DNA of 9,060 bases from Propionibacteriaceae bacterium (lineage in GTDB: Bacteria; Actinomycetota; Actinomycetes; Propionibacteriales; Propionibacteriaceae), in the NCBI GenBank assembly GCA_031287505.1, contig JAITSW010000163.1, positions 1 to 9,060 on the forward strand. Direction: 5' to 3'. The translations under genes were made by a program, and so were the position numbers. Of this stretch, positions 1 through 7,153 are shown piece after piece. The number at the start of each line of letters is the position of its first letter. The first letter of the stretch is position 1. A model generated the notes under the pieces. That model searched no databases. It was not told the origin of the DNA and worked only from the letters and a program-made list of their open reading frames with translations.

Positions 1-69
1 CTCCAGAATCTCGTGCTCGCCACTTCGCGGCCGCTCCCGCCTTGCAGAGCCGCCGCCTAACGATCTGCC
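1..69. other. Short flank downstream of trxB, no assignable gene
   Basis: These bases lie past the trxB stop on its strand. One plus-strand frame is open from the window edge to a TAA at 58-60 and would end in ...PLPPCRAAA, convergent with trxB. A minus-strand GTG at 23-21 preceded by a purine-rich GGCGGGAG could equally begin a downstream gene. Neither stretch is long enough to recognise, and I see no hairpin with a T-tract that would end trxB transcription. Confidence 0.3.
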
Positions 70-1002
70 CTATAGCAAAGCTTCCAAATACCGTTCGACA
101 TCTAGTGCGGCACGACATCCCGACGCGGCTGCCGTAATAGCCTGCCGATACGTCCGGTCAACCAAATCTCCGGTGGCAAATACCCCGGCAAGATTCGTGC
201 TCGTGGACGGCGAAGCCACCTTCACATAGCCATCGCCGTCCAGATCAACCTGGCCGCGCACTAATTCCGAACGCGGAATATGCCCGATGGCCACGAAGAG
301 GCCTTGAACGGCCAGCTCGCGCTTGCCACCGGTCAAAGTGTCGGTGAGCGTGACAGACTCCAACTGGTTTTCACCATGCAGCTGCGTCACCACCGATTCC
401 AAAGCGAAGTGAATCTTGGGATTCGCCTTCGCGCGGTCAACCATCACCTGGGATGCGCGGAATTCGCCGCGACGGTGAACCACCGTCACCGAGTTGCCAA
501 AACGTGAGAGGAAGTTAGCCTCTTCGAGGGCAGTATCGCCACCACCGACAACAGCGATGTCTTTGCCCCGGAAGAAGAAGCCGTCACAGGTGGCGCAGTA
601 GGAAACCCCGCGGCCATTGAGCCGTCCTTCATCGGGTATGCCCAGCGTGCGATAAGCCGAGCCGGTGGCCAAAATAATGGTCTTGGCCTCGTGGACGTTC
701 TCTTCCGAGTCCACCACCCGCTTGATATCTCCGCGCAAATCGAGCGAGAGCACGTCGTCGGTAATAAGCTCCGCGCCAAATCGCAGTGCCTGCGCCCGCA
801 TGGCCGCCATCAAATCCGGGCCTTGAACACCCTCGGGAAAGCCCGGAAAATTCTCCACCTCGGTGGTGTTCATCAAGGCTCCGCCAGCGCCCAGCGATCC
901 CTCAAAGAGCAGCGGAGACAACCCCGCTCTCGCCGTGTAGATAGCAGCGGTATAGCCTGACGGGCCAGAGCCGACGATAACCACTTCGCGTGGATCTCTC
1001 AT
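70..1002 (-). CDS. trxB: Thioredoxin reductase (NADPH), low-molecular-weight bacterial type
   Basis: Cytoplasmic FAD flavoenzyme that passes electrons from NADPH to oxidised thioredoxin, supporting disulfide reduction and ribonucleotide reductase. At 310 residues it has the usual length. An N-terminal FAD Rossmann motif GSGPSG lies at residues 11-16. The redox-active CATC is at 136-139 inside SYCATCDGFF. The NADPH motif GGGDTA is at 153-158, with basic residues HRR at 176-178 that typically contact the 2'-phosphate of NADPH. The C-terminal FAD motif FATGD is at 275-279. The ATG start is supported by AGAGGAC (1013-1007 on the minus strand) six bases upstream. It lies 82 bp downstream of the lipoprotein gene on the same strand and probably has its own promoter in that gap. 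No thioredoxin gene is visible in the window, though one could lie beyond position 1. The identification is essentially certain. Confidence 0.97.
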   Translation of the reverse strand: MRDPREVVIVGSGPSGYTAAIYTARAGLSPLLFEGSLGAGGALMNTTEVENFPGFPEGVQGPDLMAAMRAQALRFGAELITDDVLSLDLRGDIKRVVDSEENVHEAKTIILATGSAYRTLGIPDEGRLNGRGVSYCATCDGFFFRGKDIAVVGGGDTALEEANFLSRFGNSVTVVHRRGEFRASQVMVDRAKANPKIHFALESVVTQLHGENQLESVTLTDTLTGGKRELAVQGLFVAIGHIPRSELVRGQVDLDGDGYVKVASPSTSTNLAGVFATGDLVDRTYRQAITAAASGCRAALDVERYLEALL

Positions 1003-1012
1003 GGACGTCCTC

Positions 1013-1036
1013 TCGTTGAATCAATCAACGATTGTA
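1013..1036 (-). promoter_or_regulatory. Candidate trxB promoter with overlapping inverted repeat
   Basis: In the 82-bp gap before trxB, the minus strand carries TACAAT (1036-1031), a close match to the -10 consensus, 28 bases before the start codon. Its -35 region is weak. Immediately downstream is a perfect inverted repeat, TCGTTGA-5 nt-TCAACGA (1013-1031), which abuts the Shine-Dalgarno sequence and would cover the transcription start. A second, overlapping palindrome is CAATC-AAC-GATTG at 1022-1034. The position suggests a repressor site. Alternatively it is an RNA hairpin beside the ribosome site if transcription begins upstream in the lipoprotein gene. The regulator is unknown. Confidence 0.4.
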
Positions 1037-1084
1037 CTGCGAAGCCTTGCTTCCTAGTTTCCTTGCCTCCCGCACGCTGATTTA

Positions 1085-1612
1085 TTAGCTGATCTTCTGG
1101 ACTGCCTCAGCTAGACCATGCATAGATTTCACTCCCTCGGGTAGAACTTGATCACTGAGAGTCCGATCTGCAATTGTGCGAAGAGAGCCCTCTTCCTGCG
1201 CGATCACCCCGGCATTTGAAGCGATCGCGTAACGACCAGGAGCACCGGCTGGCGTCAGGAACCACATAGCCTGACCATGTGGATTCTCCTCTACAAAGTC
1301 CCGCAGAGAATCAAGAGGCGGAACCTCGATATGAACACGCTCAGCGATACCACTCCCTAGAATCACTTCAGTTACCAAGACATCGATAATAACTGAGCTA
1401 AACTCCCTGGAAACCCCAGATATTTCTCCCGCTAAAACTACCTCAGCCCTTTCAACAAGATCTTTCAGACTCCTGGCCGGCTCGGCCTCGTCGGCACCGG
1501 TCAATGCCGGCTCCCATACTGAGTCGCCGAAAGCGCATCCCGAAAACAGGCAGGCAGTTACCGCCAGTGCTGGAATCCAAAGTCTTTTCACGAGAATAAC
1601 TTTAAGCCTCAA
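1085..1612 (-). CDS. Predicted lipoprotein of unknown function
   Basis: I do not recognise a named family. The N-terminus has Lys/Arg residues, a hydrophobic stretch and a lipobox LFSGC around residues 22-26, so the product should be exported by Sec, lipidated on Cys and held on the outer face of the membrane. The mature part of about 150 residues is a single small domain that looks beta-rich, with alternating Val/Ile segments such as AEVVLAGEISGV and VIIDVLVTEVILG. This recalls small extracytoplasmic beta domains in other actinobacterial hypothetical proteins. The TTG start at 1612 overlaps the stop of an upstream short frame (TTGA). A GTG at 1591 is an alternative that gives a compact signal peptide, MKRLWIPALAVTACLFSGC. 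By eye its base composition is lower in GC than the neighbouring genes, suggesting an accessory or acquired gene. The coding call is fairly secure; the function is unknown. Confidence 0.72.
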   Translation of the reverse strand: MRLKVILVKRLWIPALAVTACLFSGCAFGDSVWEPALTGADEAEPARSLKDLVERAEVVLAGEISGVSREFSSVIIDVLVTEVILGSGIAERVHIEVPPLDSLRDFVEENPHGQAMWFLTPAGAPGRYAIASNAGVIAQEEGSLRTIADRTLSDQVLPEGVKSMHGLAEAVQKIS

Positions 1613-1814
1613 TTAATTTTTCCGCCTGCCTCATCTTCGAGTGTTTCCACGTCTTGTGCAACTACGATCTCTGTTTCGCCAGAGCTAGTCAGAGAGCCAA
1701 CCCTTAAGGAGGGCTGCGGTAAAAAACAGATTTGCGCCGAGGTTACCTAAAAGTCACCGAAACCAGCAGGAGCGAGAAAACAGCGGGCAGCACCAGAGGG
1801 CGGGCGCTGTTCAT
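1609..1814 (-). pseudogene. Possible small exported protein, frameshifted
   Basis: An ATG at 1814-1812 opens a 23-codon frame beginning MNSARPLVLPAVF and continuing SLLLVSVTFR before a TAA at 1745-1743. It has the shape of a signal peptide: polar start, then a hydrophobic core. From 1746 a second frame, offset by one base, runs 45 codons (start VTSAQICFLPQPS, end LEDEAGGKIN) to a TGA at 1611-1609. Adding one G at the GG run around 1746-1747 would join them into a 68-residue protein with a plausible cleavage site after VTSA. The TGA overlaps the TTG start of the lipoprotein gene, which is typical of translational coupling. It could instead be chance open frames in an intergenic region; there is no good Shine-Dalgarno before the ATG. 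Confidence 0.33.
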
Positions 1815-1889
1815 TGTCCGGTGGTCGCAAAGCGGAAGCCGATACCTCGTTTTTTTGCCTGCGCGGCTAAGCTAGTCCGGGTGAGTCAA

Positions 1890-3194
1890 ATGGAGCCGTC
1901 CCGCCACGATACCCGCCTCGACTCTTACCTCGATTTTTACGCAGACCGCACCCATGGGTTGACGGTTTCCGCCGTCCGGGCCTTGTTTTCCGTCGCCAAC
2001 CGCCCTGAGGTTGTCTCATTGGCCGGGGGTATGCCAAATATCGCAGATCTGCCGCGTCAGGCTCTTGGCGAGGCTGTTTCAAAACTCATTAGGGACGACG
2101 GTGTCAGGGCGATGCAGTATGGTGCCGGCCAAGGTGAGCCGTTCATCCGCGAAAAGATCGTCGAGGTGATGGCCGAAGAAGACATTCACGCCAACTCCGA
2201 CGACGTGGTGATCACCTGCGGCTCACAACAGGCGTTAGACCTTGTCACCCGCACTTTTTGCAACCCCGGAGACGTCATCCTCGCCGAGGCTCCCAGCTAT
2301 GTGGGCGCGCTGGGAACGTTCCAGTCTTACCAAGCCGAGGTCGTCCATGTTGAAATGGACGAGTATGGGCTCTCACCCACCGCCCTGCGGCAGGCACTGG
2401 TGTCCCTGCGCGCTGGAGGACGCGCGGTGAAGTTCTTGTACACCATCCCGAACTTCCAAAACCCCACCGGCATCACCCAGCCGCTTTGGCGCCGTCAAGA
2501 GCTCGTCGACTTGGCCCGGGAGGAAAAGCTGCTCATCGTTGAGGACAACCCCTACGGTTTGCTGTGTTTCGATGACGATCCCATCCCGGCGATGTGTTCG
2601 CTAGACGGCGAAGTGGTGGTCTACCTCGGTTCGTTCTCGAAGACGTTTGCCCCCGGTTTTAGGGTGGGATGGACGCTGTCGCCGCACGCGGTGCGCGAAA
2701 AGCTGGTGCTGGCGCAAGAATCTGCCACCCTGTGCCCACCGGTGTTTTCGCAATACGCCATCGCCGCCTACCTAGATAATTTCGACTGGCGCGGCCAGAT
2801 CAAAGACTTCCACGACATGTACCGCAGCCGTCGCGCAGCCATGCTGGCCGGCCTGGCTGAGAACATGCCGCCTGGGACTACCTGGACAAATCCCGGCGGC
2901 GGCTTCTTCGTTTGGGTGACGCTTCCCCACGGCCTAGACGCCCAAGCCATGCTGCCCCGCGCTGTTTCGGCTCGCGTAGCCTATGTCCCGGGAACGGCGT
3001 TCTACTCAGACGGCTTTGGCTCTCGCAACATGCGCCTCTCATTCTGCTTCCCCACCGAAGAACAAATCATCGAAGGCACCCGCCGACTTGGCGAAGTATT
3101 AAAAACCGAGCTTGCTATCCGGGCTACATTCGGCCTCGAAGACGACATCGCACCTAAACTGGGTCTGCAAGGCCCGGCCAATGACATCCACTAA
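1890..3194 (+). CDS. PLP-dependent aminotransferase, MocR/2-aminoadipate (LysN-like) class
   Basis: Fold-type I PLP aminotransferase in the class I/II superfamily, cytoplasmic. From ATG at 1890 it is 434 residues. The usual stations are present in order: SLAGGMPN near residue 44, QYGAGQGE (residues 76-83), TCGSQQALD (109-117), substrate loop IPNFQNPTG with Asn191, cofactor-binding EDNPYG with Asp219, and the Schiff-base lysine Lys251 in GSFSKTFAPG. There is no N-terminal helix-turn-helix, so it is the enzyme form and not a MocR regulator fusion. Its amino-acid substrate cannot be read from sequence. The start is uncertain. ATG 1890 has GGTGA five bases upstream. GTG 1881 lies nine bases after a TAAGCT (1867-1872) and could be a leaderless start. 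GTG 1821 adds residues without an evident ribosome site. Eight bases separate it from ddl, so the two are surely cotranscribed. Confidence 0.92.
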   Translation: MEPSRHDTRLDSYLDFYADRTHGLTVSAVRALFSVANRPEVVSLAGGMPNIADLPRQALGEAVSKLIRDDGVRAMQYGAGQGEPFIREKIVEVMAEEDIHANSDDVVITCGSQQALDLVTRTFCNPGDVILAEAPSYVGALGTFQSYQAEVVHVEMDEYGLSPTALRQALVSLRAGGRAVKFLYTIPNFQNPTGITQPLWRRQELVDLAREEKLLIVEDNPYGLLCFDDDPIPAMCSLDGEVVVYLGSFSKTFAPGFRVGWTLSPHAVREKLVLAQESATLCPPVFSQYAIAAYLDNFDWRGQIKDFHDMYRSRRAAMLAGLAENMPPGTTWTNPGGGFFVWVTLPHGLDAQAMLPRAVSARVAYVPGTAFYSDGFGSRNMRLSFCFPTEEQIIEGTRRLGEVLKTELAIRATFGLEDDIAPKLGLQGPANDIH

Positions 3195-3202
3195 GGGGCA
3201 AA

Positions 3203-4153
3203 ATGAGCAACCAAGAGACTGTAGTAGTACTCTCCGGAGGACTTTCCCACGAAAGGGATATCTCACTTCGCTCCGGACGTCGGGTTTCCAAAGCTCTGCG
3301 GGACCAAGGCCTAAAAGTGGTTGAATCGGATGTCAACGCCGAGCTGATCGAGCTGCTGCGAAACCTCGACAACCCGGTAGCCTTTCCGACACTGCATGGC
3401 GGCGTTGGCGAAGACGGCGGGCTGCAGCAGGCGCTCGAACTGCTGCACATTCCATACGTGGGTTCAACGCCGTCCGCTTGCCGGCGTTCGTTCAATAAGG
3501 CAATTTGCGGGCCGTTGGTCGCGCGGGCTGGGCTCGTCAAACCCAAGAGCGTGGTCTTGCCCGCAGACGTGTTCCGCGATTTGGGAGCCAAGCAGTTGGT
3601 TGGGGCCATTGCCGAGCATTTTGAGTTCCCAATCATGATCAAGCCGGTGCGTTCGGGCTCTTCCCTGGGTGCCACCAAAGTTTGCTCGGCGGATGAGATC
3701 GCCCAGGCCATGGTGAGCGCCTACTCCTACGGGGACGTCAACGTCATCGAGGAGTTTATCGAAGGCACCGAGGTGACCGTGGCGGTAATCGAGCCAGAAG
3801 GAGAACCGGTCGCCCTGCCGATCGTGGAAATTCAACCGCTCTCCGGTTTCTACGACTACACCGCGCGCTACACCGCAGGTGAAACCCGCTTTGTGGTGCC
3901 CGCCGACATTCCGGACGGCGTCGCCAAAGCTTGCGCCGAGATGGCAATCTCGGCCCACCGCATCCTCGGGCTGCGCGATATATCCCGAGCCGACATCATC
4001 GTCCGCTCCGACGGCACACCGTTCTTCTTAGAGGTCAACTCGGCTCCCGGCATGACGGAAACCTCCCTAGTGCCGCAGGCGGTAAGTGCCGCCGGCTGGG
4101 ATTTCGGCGAGCTCTGCGCCAAACTGGTGGGCAACGCCCGCGCCCGCGGCTAG
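3203..4153 (+). CDS. ddl: D-alanine-D-alanine ligase
   Basis: ATP-grasp ligase that joins two D-alanines for the peptidoglycan stem peptide; cytoplasmic. Visible motifs: LSGGLSHERDIS at residues 10-21 with the N-terminal catalytic Glu17; FPTLHGGVGEDG at 61-72; Lys99 in FNKA; the ATP-contacting IMIKPVRSGSSLG at 144-156; EEFIEGTE at 183-190; FYDYTARYTAG at 216-226; and the metal-binding EVNSAPGMTETSL at 277-289. At 316 residues it is the short DdlB-like size, rather than the roughly 360-370 residues usual for the main actinobacterial Ddl, so a second, longer Ddl may exist elsewhere in the genome. A strong AAGGGG lies four bases before the ATG and overlaps the aminotransferase stop, implying coupled translation. 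It ends four bases from the convergent dehydrogenase gene. Confidence 0.94.
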   Translation: MSNQETVVVLSGGLSHERDISLRSGRRVSKALRDQGLKVVESDVNAELIELLRNLDNPVAFPTLHGGVGEDGGLQQALELLHIPYVGSTPSACRRSFNKAICGPLVARAGLVKPKSVVLPADVFRDLGAKQLVGAIAEHFEFPIMIKPVRSGSSLGATKVCSADEIAQAMVSAYSYGDVNVIEEFIEGTEVTVAVIEPEGEPVALPIVEIQPLSGFYDYTARYTAGETRFVVPADIPDGVAKACAEMAISAHRILGLRDISRADIIVRSDGTPFFLEVNSAPGMTETSLVPQAVSAAGWDFGELCAKLVGNARARG

Positions 4154-4157
4154 TTTG

Positions 4158-5231
4158 CTATCGCCGAAGCGAAGCGAGTTCTTCTGCCCCGAATTCGGCT
4201 ATCGCCGCTTCTTGGGCCGCCTCCACACTCTCGTGCGTGTGAATCAACACTTTGCCGGTGCTGGTCAGGCGCAGATTCAGCAGATCGATAGCTTTGCCAT
4301 ATTCGTCAAGGGAAAATTCATCCGTCACCAGGGCACTGGGGTGGACGACTTTGCGGGCGATCAGATCTACCACCTCCGGCCAGACGCCGGGAGCTGCCAG
4401 CGAGCCGATGATCTCTTGATCTTGGACAACCAGCTGGTCCAGCGGAATCGGCACCATAGAGAGTCCGGTGAAGCCGATTGACACCAGTCTTCCCCCCGGA
4501 AGCAGTGCCCGCAGCCCGTCCGCCACCGACGTCGACCCGCCAGCCACCTCGATAGCGAATGGGAACCGCTCACCCTCTTCGGGGAGTCGCGCTCCCACCG
4601 AGATAGCCCTAGCGATTGATTCGGGACGTTTCGCACTCACCGCCACATCCAAACCGAAGGCCTCGGAACGCAGCAGCTCGGCAGCGATATAGCCCAACGT
4701 CCCACCTCCGATCACGTGCACCTTCTGGGCATCCTGGGGCAAGCGGAGGCGCTTGATGCCCCGGTAAGAGACAGTCGTCGGCTCAATCATCGCCGCATCC
4801 GCTAACGACACTTCGCCAGGCAGCGGATAGACCCATTCACGAGGGCGGACGATGAACCCCGAAAGCGCACCGGGTAAGCCAAAGAGGCCAGCTTCGCAAC
4901 GGTCTTCGCAGATGGCGTACTGGCCGGCGGCACACAGCTCACAGTGGCCACAGCCAATCAGATTCTCCCCGGTGACGACCTGCCCCACAGAAAAACCGGT
5001 AACTCCTGGAGCCCAGCCGATAACGCACCCCGCCCATTCGTGCCCCGGGGTAAGCGGGCGGGTGGCCTGGCCGGTCTCGAAATAAACCATCGAGCCGTCC
5101 AGCAACTCGACGTCCGTCCCGCATATGCCAACGCGCAGCGGTGCGATGAGCAACCAACCATCGGGAGGACGCGGTGCCTCCACTTCGCCCAAAACCCATT
5201 CATTGGGCCCGGTGATGCTAACTTGCTTCAT
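4158..5231 (-). CDS. Zinc-dependent medium-chain dehydrogenase, probably sugar or polyol dehydrogenase
   Basis: Medium-chain dehydrogenase/reductase (GroES-like plus Rossmann) of 357 residues, cytoplasmic, NAD(P)-dependent. Catalytic zinc ligands are Cys37 (GICGTD), His64-Glu65 (PGHEWAG) and probably Glu150 (MIEPTTVS). The structural zinc site is complete: Cys94, Cys97, Cys100 and Cys108 in CGHCELCAAGQYAIC. The nucleotide motif GGGTLG is at 175-180. This architecture is shared by sorbitol/L-iditol, threonine and archaeal-type glucose dehydrogenases; the neighbouring lactonase favours oxidation of a sugar to a lactone, but that is inference. It is the last gene of the minus-strand operon, 15 bp after the lactonase stop, with a modest GAAAGAGA ribosome site. 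No terminator separates it from the convergent ddl. Confidence 0.9.
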   Translation of the reverse strand: MKQVSITGPNEWVLGEVEAPRPPDGWLLIAPLRVGICGTDVELLDGSMVYFETGQATRPLTPGHEWAGCVIGWAPGVTGFSVGQVVTGENLIGCGHCELCAAGQYAICEDRCEAGLFGLPGALSGFIVRPREWVYPLPGEVSLADAAMIEPTTVSYRGIKRLRLPQDAQKVHVIGGGTLGYIAAELLRSEAFGLDVAVSAKRPESIARAISVGARLPEEGERFPFAIEVAGGSTSVADGLRALLPGGRLVSIGFTGLSMVPIPLDQLVVQDQEIIGSLAAPGVWPEVVDLIARKVVHPSALVTDEFSLDEYGKAIDLLNLRLTSTGKVLIHTHESVEAAQEAAIAEFGAEELASLRR

Positions 5232-5246
5232 GGCTCGCGTCTCTTT

Positions 5247-6134
5247 CTACATTTTTGAATCGTCGAATAGGGTGGCGGGCTTGCCGGTAACGCCCGGCTT
5301 CACCTGGAAAAGACGCCCGGAGTTGGGCTGATAACCCACCTCGTTTGGCGGCATCAGGAATTGGCCGGTGGTGATGTAGAGCGTGTCTAGCTCAGAGCCG
5401 CCGAAGCAGCAGGATGTCACCATCTTGGCTCCCGGCGTGTGAACCACGGCGTCTAAAACGCCGTCGGGCAAATACCGCCTTACCTGGCCGCCCCCAAAAC
5501 AGGCCACCCAAATGCCGCCTTCGGCATCCACCGTCATCCCGTCGGGAGCGCCGCCTTCGAAGAGCACCTGAGCGACTATGTGCGATTCACCGAGCTCGCC
5601 GCTGTCAAGATCGTAGTCAAACGCCCTCACCTGCTTTGTCGGACTGTCGATGAAGTACAGCACCGTGCCGTCCGGCGACCACTCAATCCCGTTGGAAATA
5701 CTCAGATCCTCCAGAACGGGAGTTACCCCGTTTCCGGCGTCCAACCGGTATAGGACGGCGACACCCGGCTTCTCGTCATAAGCCATCGTCCCGATGAAAT
5801 AGCGGCCGCGGGGATCGACATTGCCATCGTTCGTCCGCAAATGCGGGGTAGTCGCCAAAGGCGCGGCAAGCGAGCGGTATTCACCGCCCCGGTACAGGCC
5901 GACGCCCTCTTGCGGGGCAAGCAGCAAGGCTCCAGAGACAGTTGGATGAACGTCGGCAACATGCCGTCCCAGGCGAAACTCCGAATACCCGCCATCGGCA
6001 GGGTTGTAAGAGAAAACTTCCCCGCCGCAGATATCGAGGAATAGCAGCCTTTGGCGGACGTAATCCCAGACGGCGCCCTCACCCAGATTGGCCCGGATGG
6101 GAAGCAGCGGTTGAGCTTGAAATTCCCTCGTCAT
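5247..6134 (-). CDS. SMP-30/gluconolactonase/LRE family sugar lactonase
   Basis: Six-bladed beta-propeller lactonase of 295 residues with no signal peptide, so cytoplasmic. It is expected to hydrolyse a sugar lactone to the aldonic acid using one divalent metal. Family landmarks are present: Glu19 in NLGEGAVWD, Arg100/Asn102/Asp104 in LRTNDGNVDPRGRYFIGT, Asn148 in ISNGIEWSPDG, and Asp198 in GAPDGMTVDAEGGIWVA. Glu19, Asn148 and Asp198 match the metal ligands known for the SMP-30 family. The start is fixed by a consensus AGGAGG (6147-6142) seven bases before ATG. It lies between two dehydrogenase genes with gaps of 20 and 15 bp, so cotranscription is expected. It most likely acts on the product of the zinc dehydrogenase. 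The specific sugar is unknown. Confidence 0.92.
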   Translation of the reverse strand: MTREFQAQPLLPIRANLGEGAVWDYVRQRLLFLDICGGEVFSYNPADGGYSEFRLGRHVADVHPTVSGALLLAPQEGVGLYRGGEYRSLAAPLATTPHLRTNDGNVDPRGRYFIGTMAYDEKPGVAVLYRLDAGNGVTPVLEDLSISNGIEWSPDGTVLYFIDSPTKQVRAFDYDLDSGELGESHIVAQVLFEGGAPDGMTVDAEGGIWVACFGGGQVRRYLPDGVLDAVVHTPGAKMVTSCCFGGSELDTLYITTGQFLMPPNEVGYQPNSGRLFQVKPGVTGKPATLFDDSKM

Positions 6135-6154
6135 TGTTTTGCCTCCTGTGCGAC

Positions 6155-7102
6155 TTACAGCGCTCCGAGCAGGGGCTTGCCTTCCAACGCCCGTGCCGCG
6201 TCGTCGGCAGCCATCCGCTGGAGGCGGTAGATCGAGCCTTCAGAGTAGAAGGCCATATGCGGAGTGAGAATGACATTATCAAGGCTAAACAGCTCGGAAT
6301 CAGCAGGCAGGGGCTCATTCTCGAACACATCTAGACCGGCTGCGGCCAACCGTCCTTCCCGCAGCGCCTGTGCCAGATCGACAGTGTTGACCAAACCTCC
6401 GCGGGCAGTGTTGACTATGACGGCCTCTGGTTTCATCTGCGCGATGGTTTCGGTGCGGATAAGGTGCTCGGTGTCTTTGGTCAATGGCAGGTGCAGCGAA
6501 ATAACGTCGGATGAAAAGACCTCTTCAAGGGTAGTCAGCTTGATGCCTTCGGCAGCCACCTCGTCCACATTCGCATACGGGTCATATGCCAAAACTTGGC
6601 AACCGAACGCCTGCACCCGCTTGGCCAATGCCAAGCCGATTTTGCCCACCCCCACCAAGCCGACGCTGTGGTCGCCAACCTCTTTGATGTTTCCAAAAGC
6701 CCAAGGTGCGGGGTATGAACCAGCTTTTAGAGCCTCCGTCTGCTGATAGAGCCGTCGGGTGGTGGCCAAAATCAGCGCGGCGGCATGATCGGCCACCGTT
6801 GCCGTCCCGTAACCGCGGACGTTTGCGGCCGTGATACCCAGCTCTTTGGCTGCGGCGACGTCGATGTTGTCGTAGCCCACGCCATAGCGGATGACCGCCG
6901 CTCCGGGCGCGAGGGTCTCCAAGACCGGCCTGGTAATGGGGGCGTAATCCACCAACACCACATTTGCCCCTTGCACGGCGGAAATCGTCTCGTCCTCGCT
7001 CACCGCGTGAACCTCCAAGAACTCGGCACCGTGAGAGGCGGCGACTTCTTGCTCCATGATCGTGTCTTTGAATGGATGGTCGGTGACCACAACTCGGCTC
7101 AT
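6155..7102 (-). CDS. D-isomer-specific 2-hydroxyacid dehydrogenase, C-terminal-binding-protein-like
   Basis: NAD-dependent oxidoreductase of 315 residues that interconverts D-2-hydroxyacids and 2-keto acids; cytoplasmic. The nucleotide-binding GLVGVGKIG is at 148-156 with Asp174 (AYDP) favouring NAD over NADP. The catalytic trio is Arg234 (NTARGG), Glu263 (ENEP) and His282 (TPHMAFYSE). The segment RGYGTATVADHAAAL and the ending HMAFYSEGS resemble the CtBP-like branch rather than classical SerA, and there is no C-terminal ACT domain, so a serine-biosynthesis role is unlikely. It is the first gene of the catabolic operon, with AAGG six bases before ATG. A promoter with a GntR-like palindrome lies about 40 bp upstream. 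Its likely role is oxidation or reduction of an acid in a sugar-acid pathway; glyoxylate or hydroxypyruvate reductase activity is another possibility. Confidence 0.9.
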   Translation of the reverse strand: MSRVVVTDHPFKDTIMEQEVAASHGAEFLEVHAVSEDETISAVQGANVVLVDYAPITRPVLETLAPGAAVIRYGVGYDNIDVAAAKELGITAANVRGYGTATVADHAAALILATTRRLYQQTEALKAGSYPAPWAFGNIKEVGDHSVGLVGVGKIGLALAKRVQAFGCQVLAYDPYANVDEVAAEGIKLTTLEEVFSSDVISLHLPLTKDTEHLIRTETIAQMKPEAVIVNTARGGLVNTVDLAQALREGRLAAAGLDVFENEPLPADSELFSLDNVILTPHMAFYSEGSIYRLQRMAADDAARALEGKPLLGAL

Positions 7103-7140
7103 CGTTGACCTTGCCCTTTGGAAGTTAGCTTGCGCCAGCT

Positions 7141-7153
7141 ATTGTATGACAAT
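7141..7153 (-). promoter_or_regulatory. GntR-type operator overlapping the -10 of the catabolic operon
   Basis: ATTGT-ATG-ACAAT is a perfect 13-bp inverted repeat with a 3-nt spacer. It fits the general GntR-family half-site pattern GT-N3-AC with flanking TT/AA. On the minus strand its outer arm is TACAAT (7146-7141), a good -10 hexamer. The start codon of the hydroxyacid dehydrogenase is 38 bp downstream, leaving a leader of about 30 nt. The -35 region is poor (GGCAGA or TGGCAG). A repressor bound here would block the promoter. The regulator is not encoded in the window. Confidence 0.5.

Noticed and set aside
1003..1084. SigR/SigH-type promoter before trxB
   Set aside because: GGAAG followed by GTT occurs, but with about 20 bases between the elements rather than the expected 18 or so, and without the T of GGAAT. 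Too weak to call.
1821..1889. Extended N-terminus of the aminotransferase from GTG 1821
   Set aside because: No ribosome site precedes it, and the extra 23 residues lie outside the family core, which begins just before LDSYLDFYADRT.
3464..3958. 164-codon minus-strand open frame opposite ddl
   Set aside because: It lies wholly inside a well-supported ddl gene on the other strand, has no recognisable motif, and reads like the reverse of a high-GC coding sequence.
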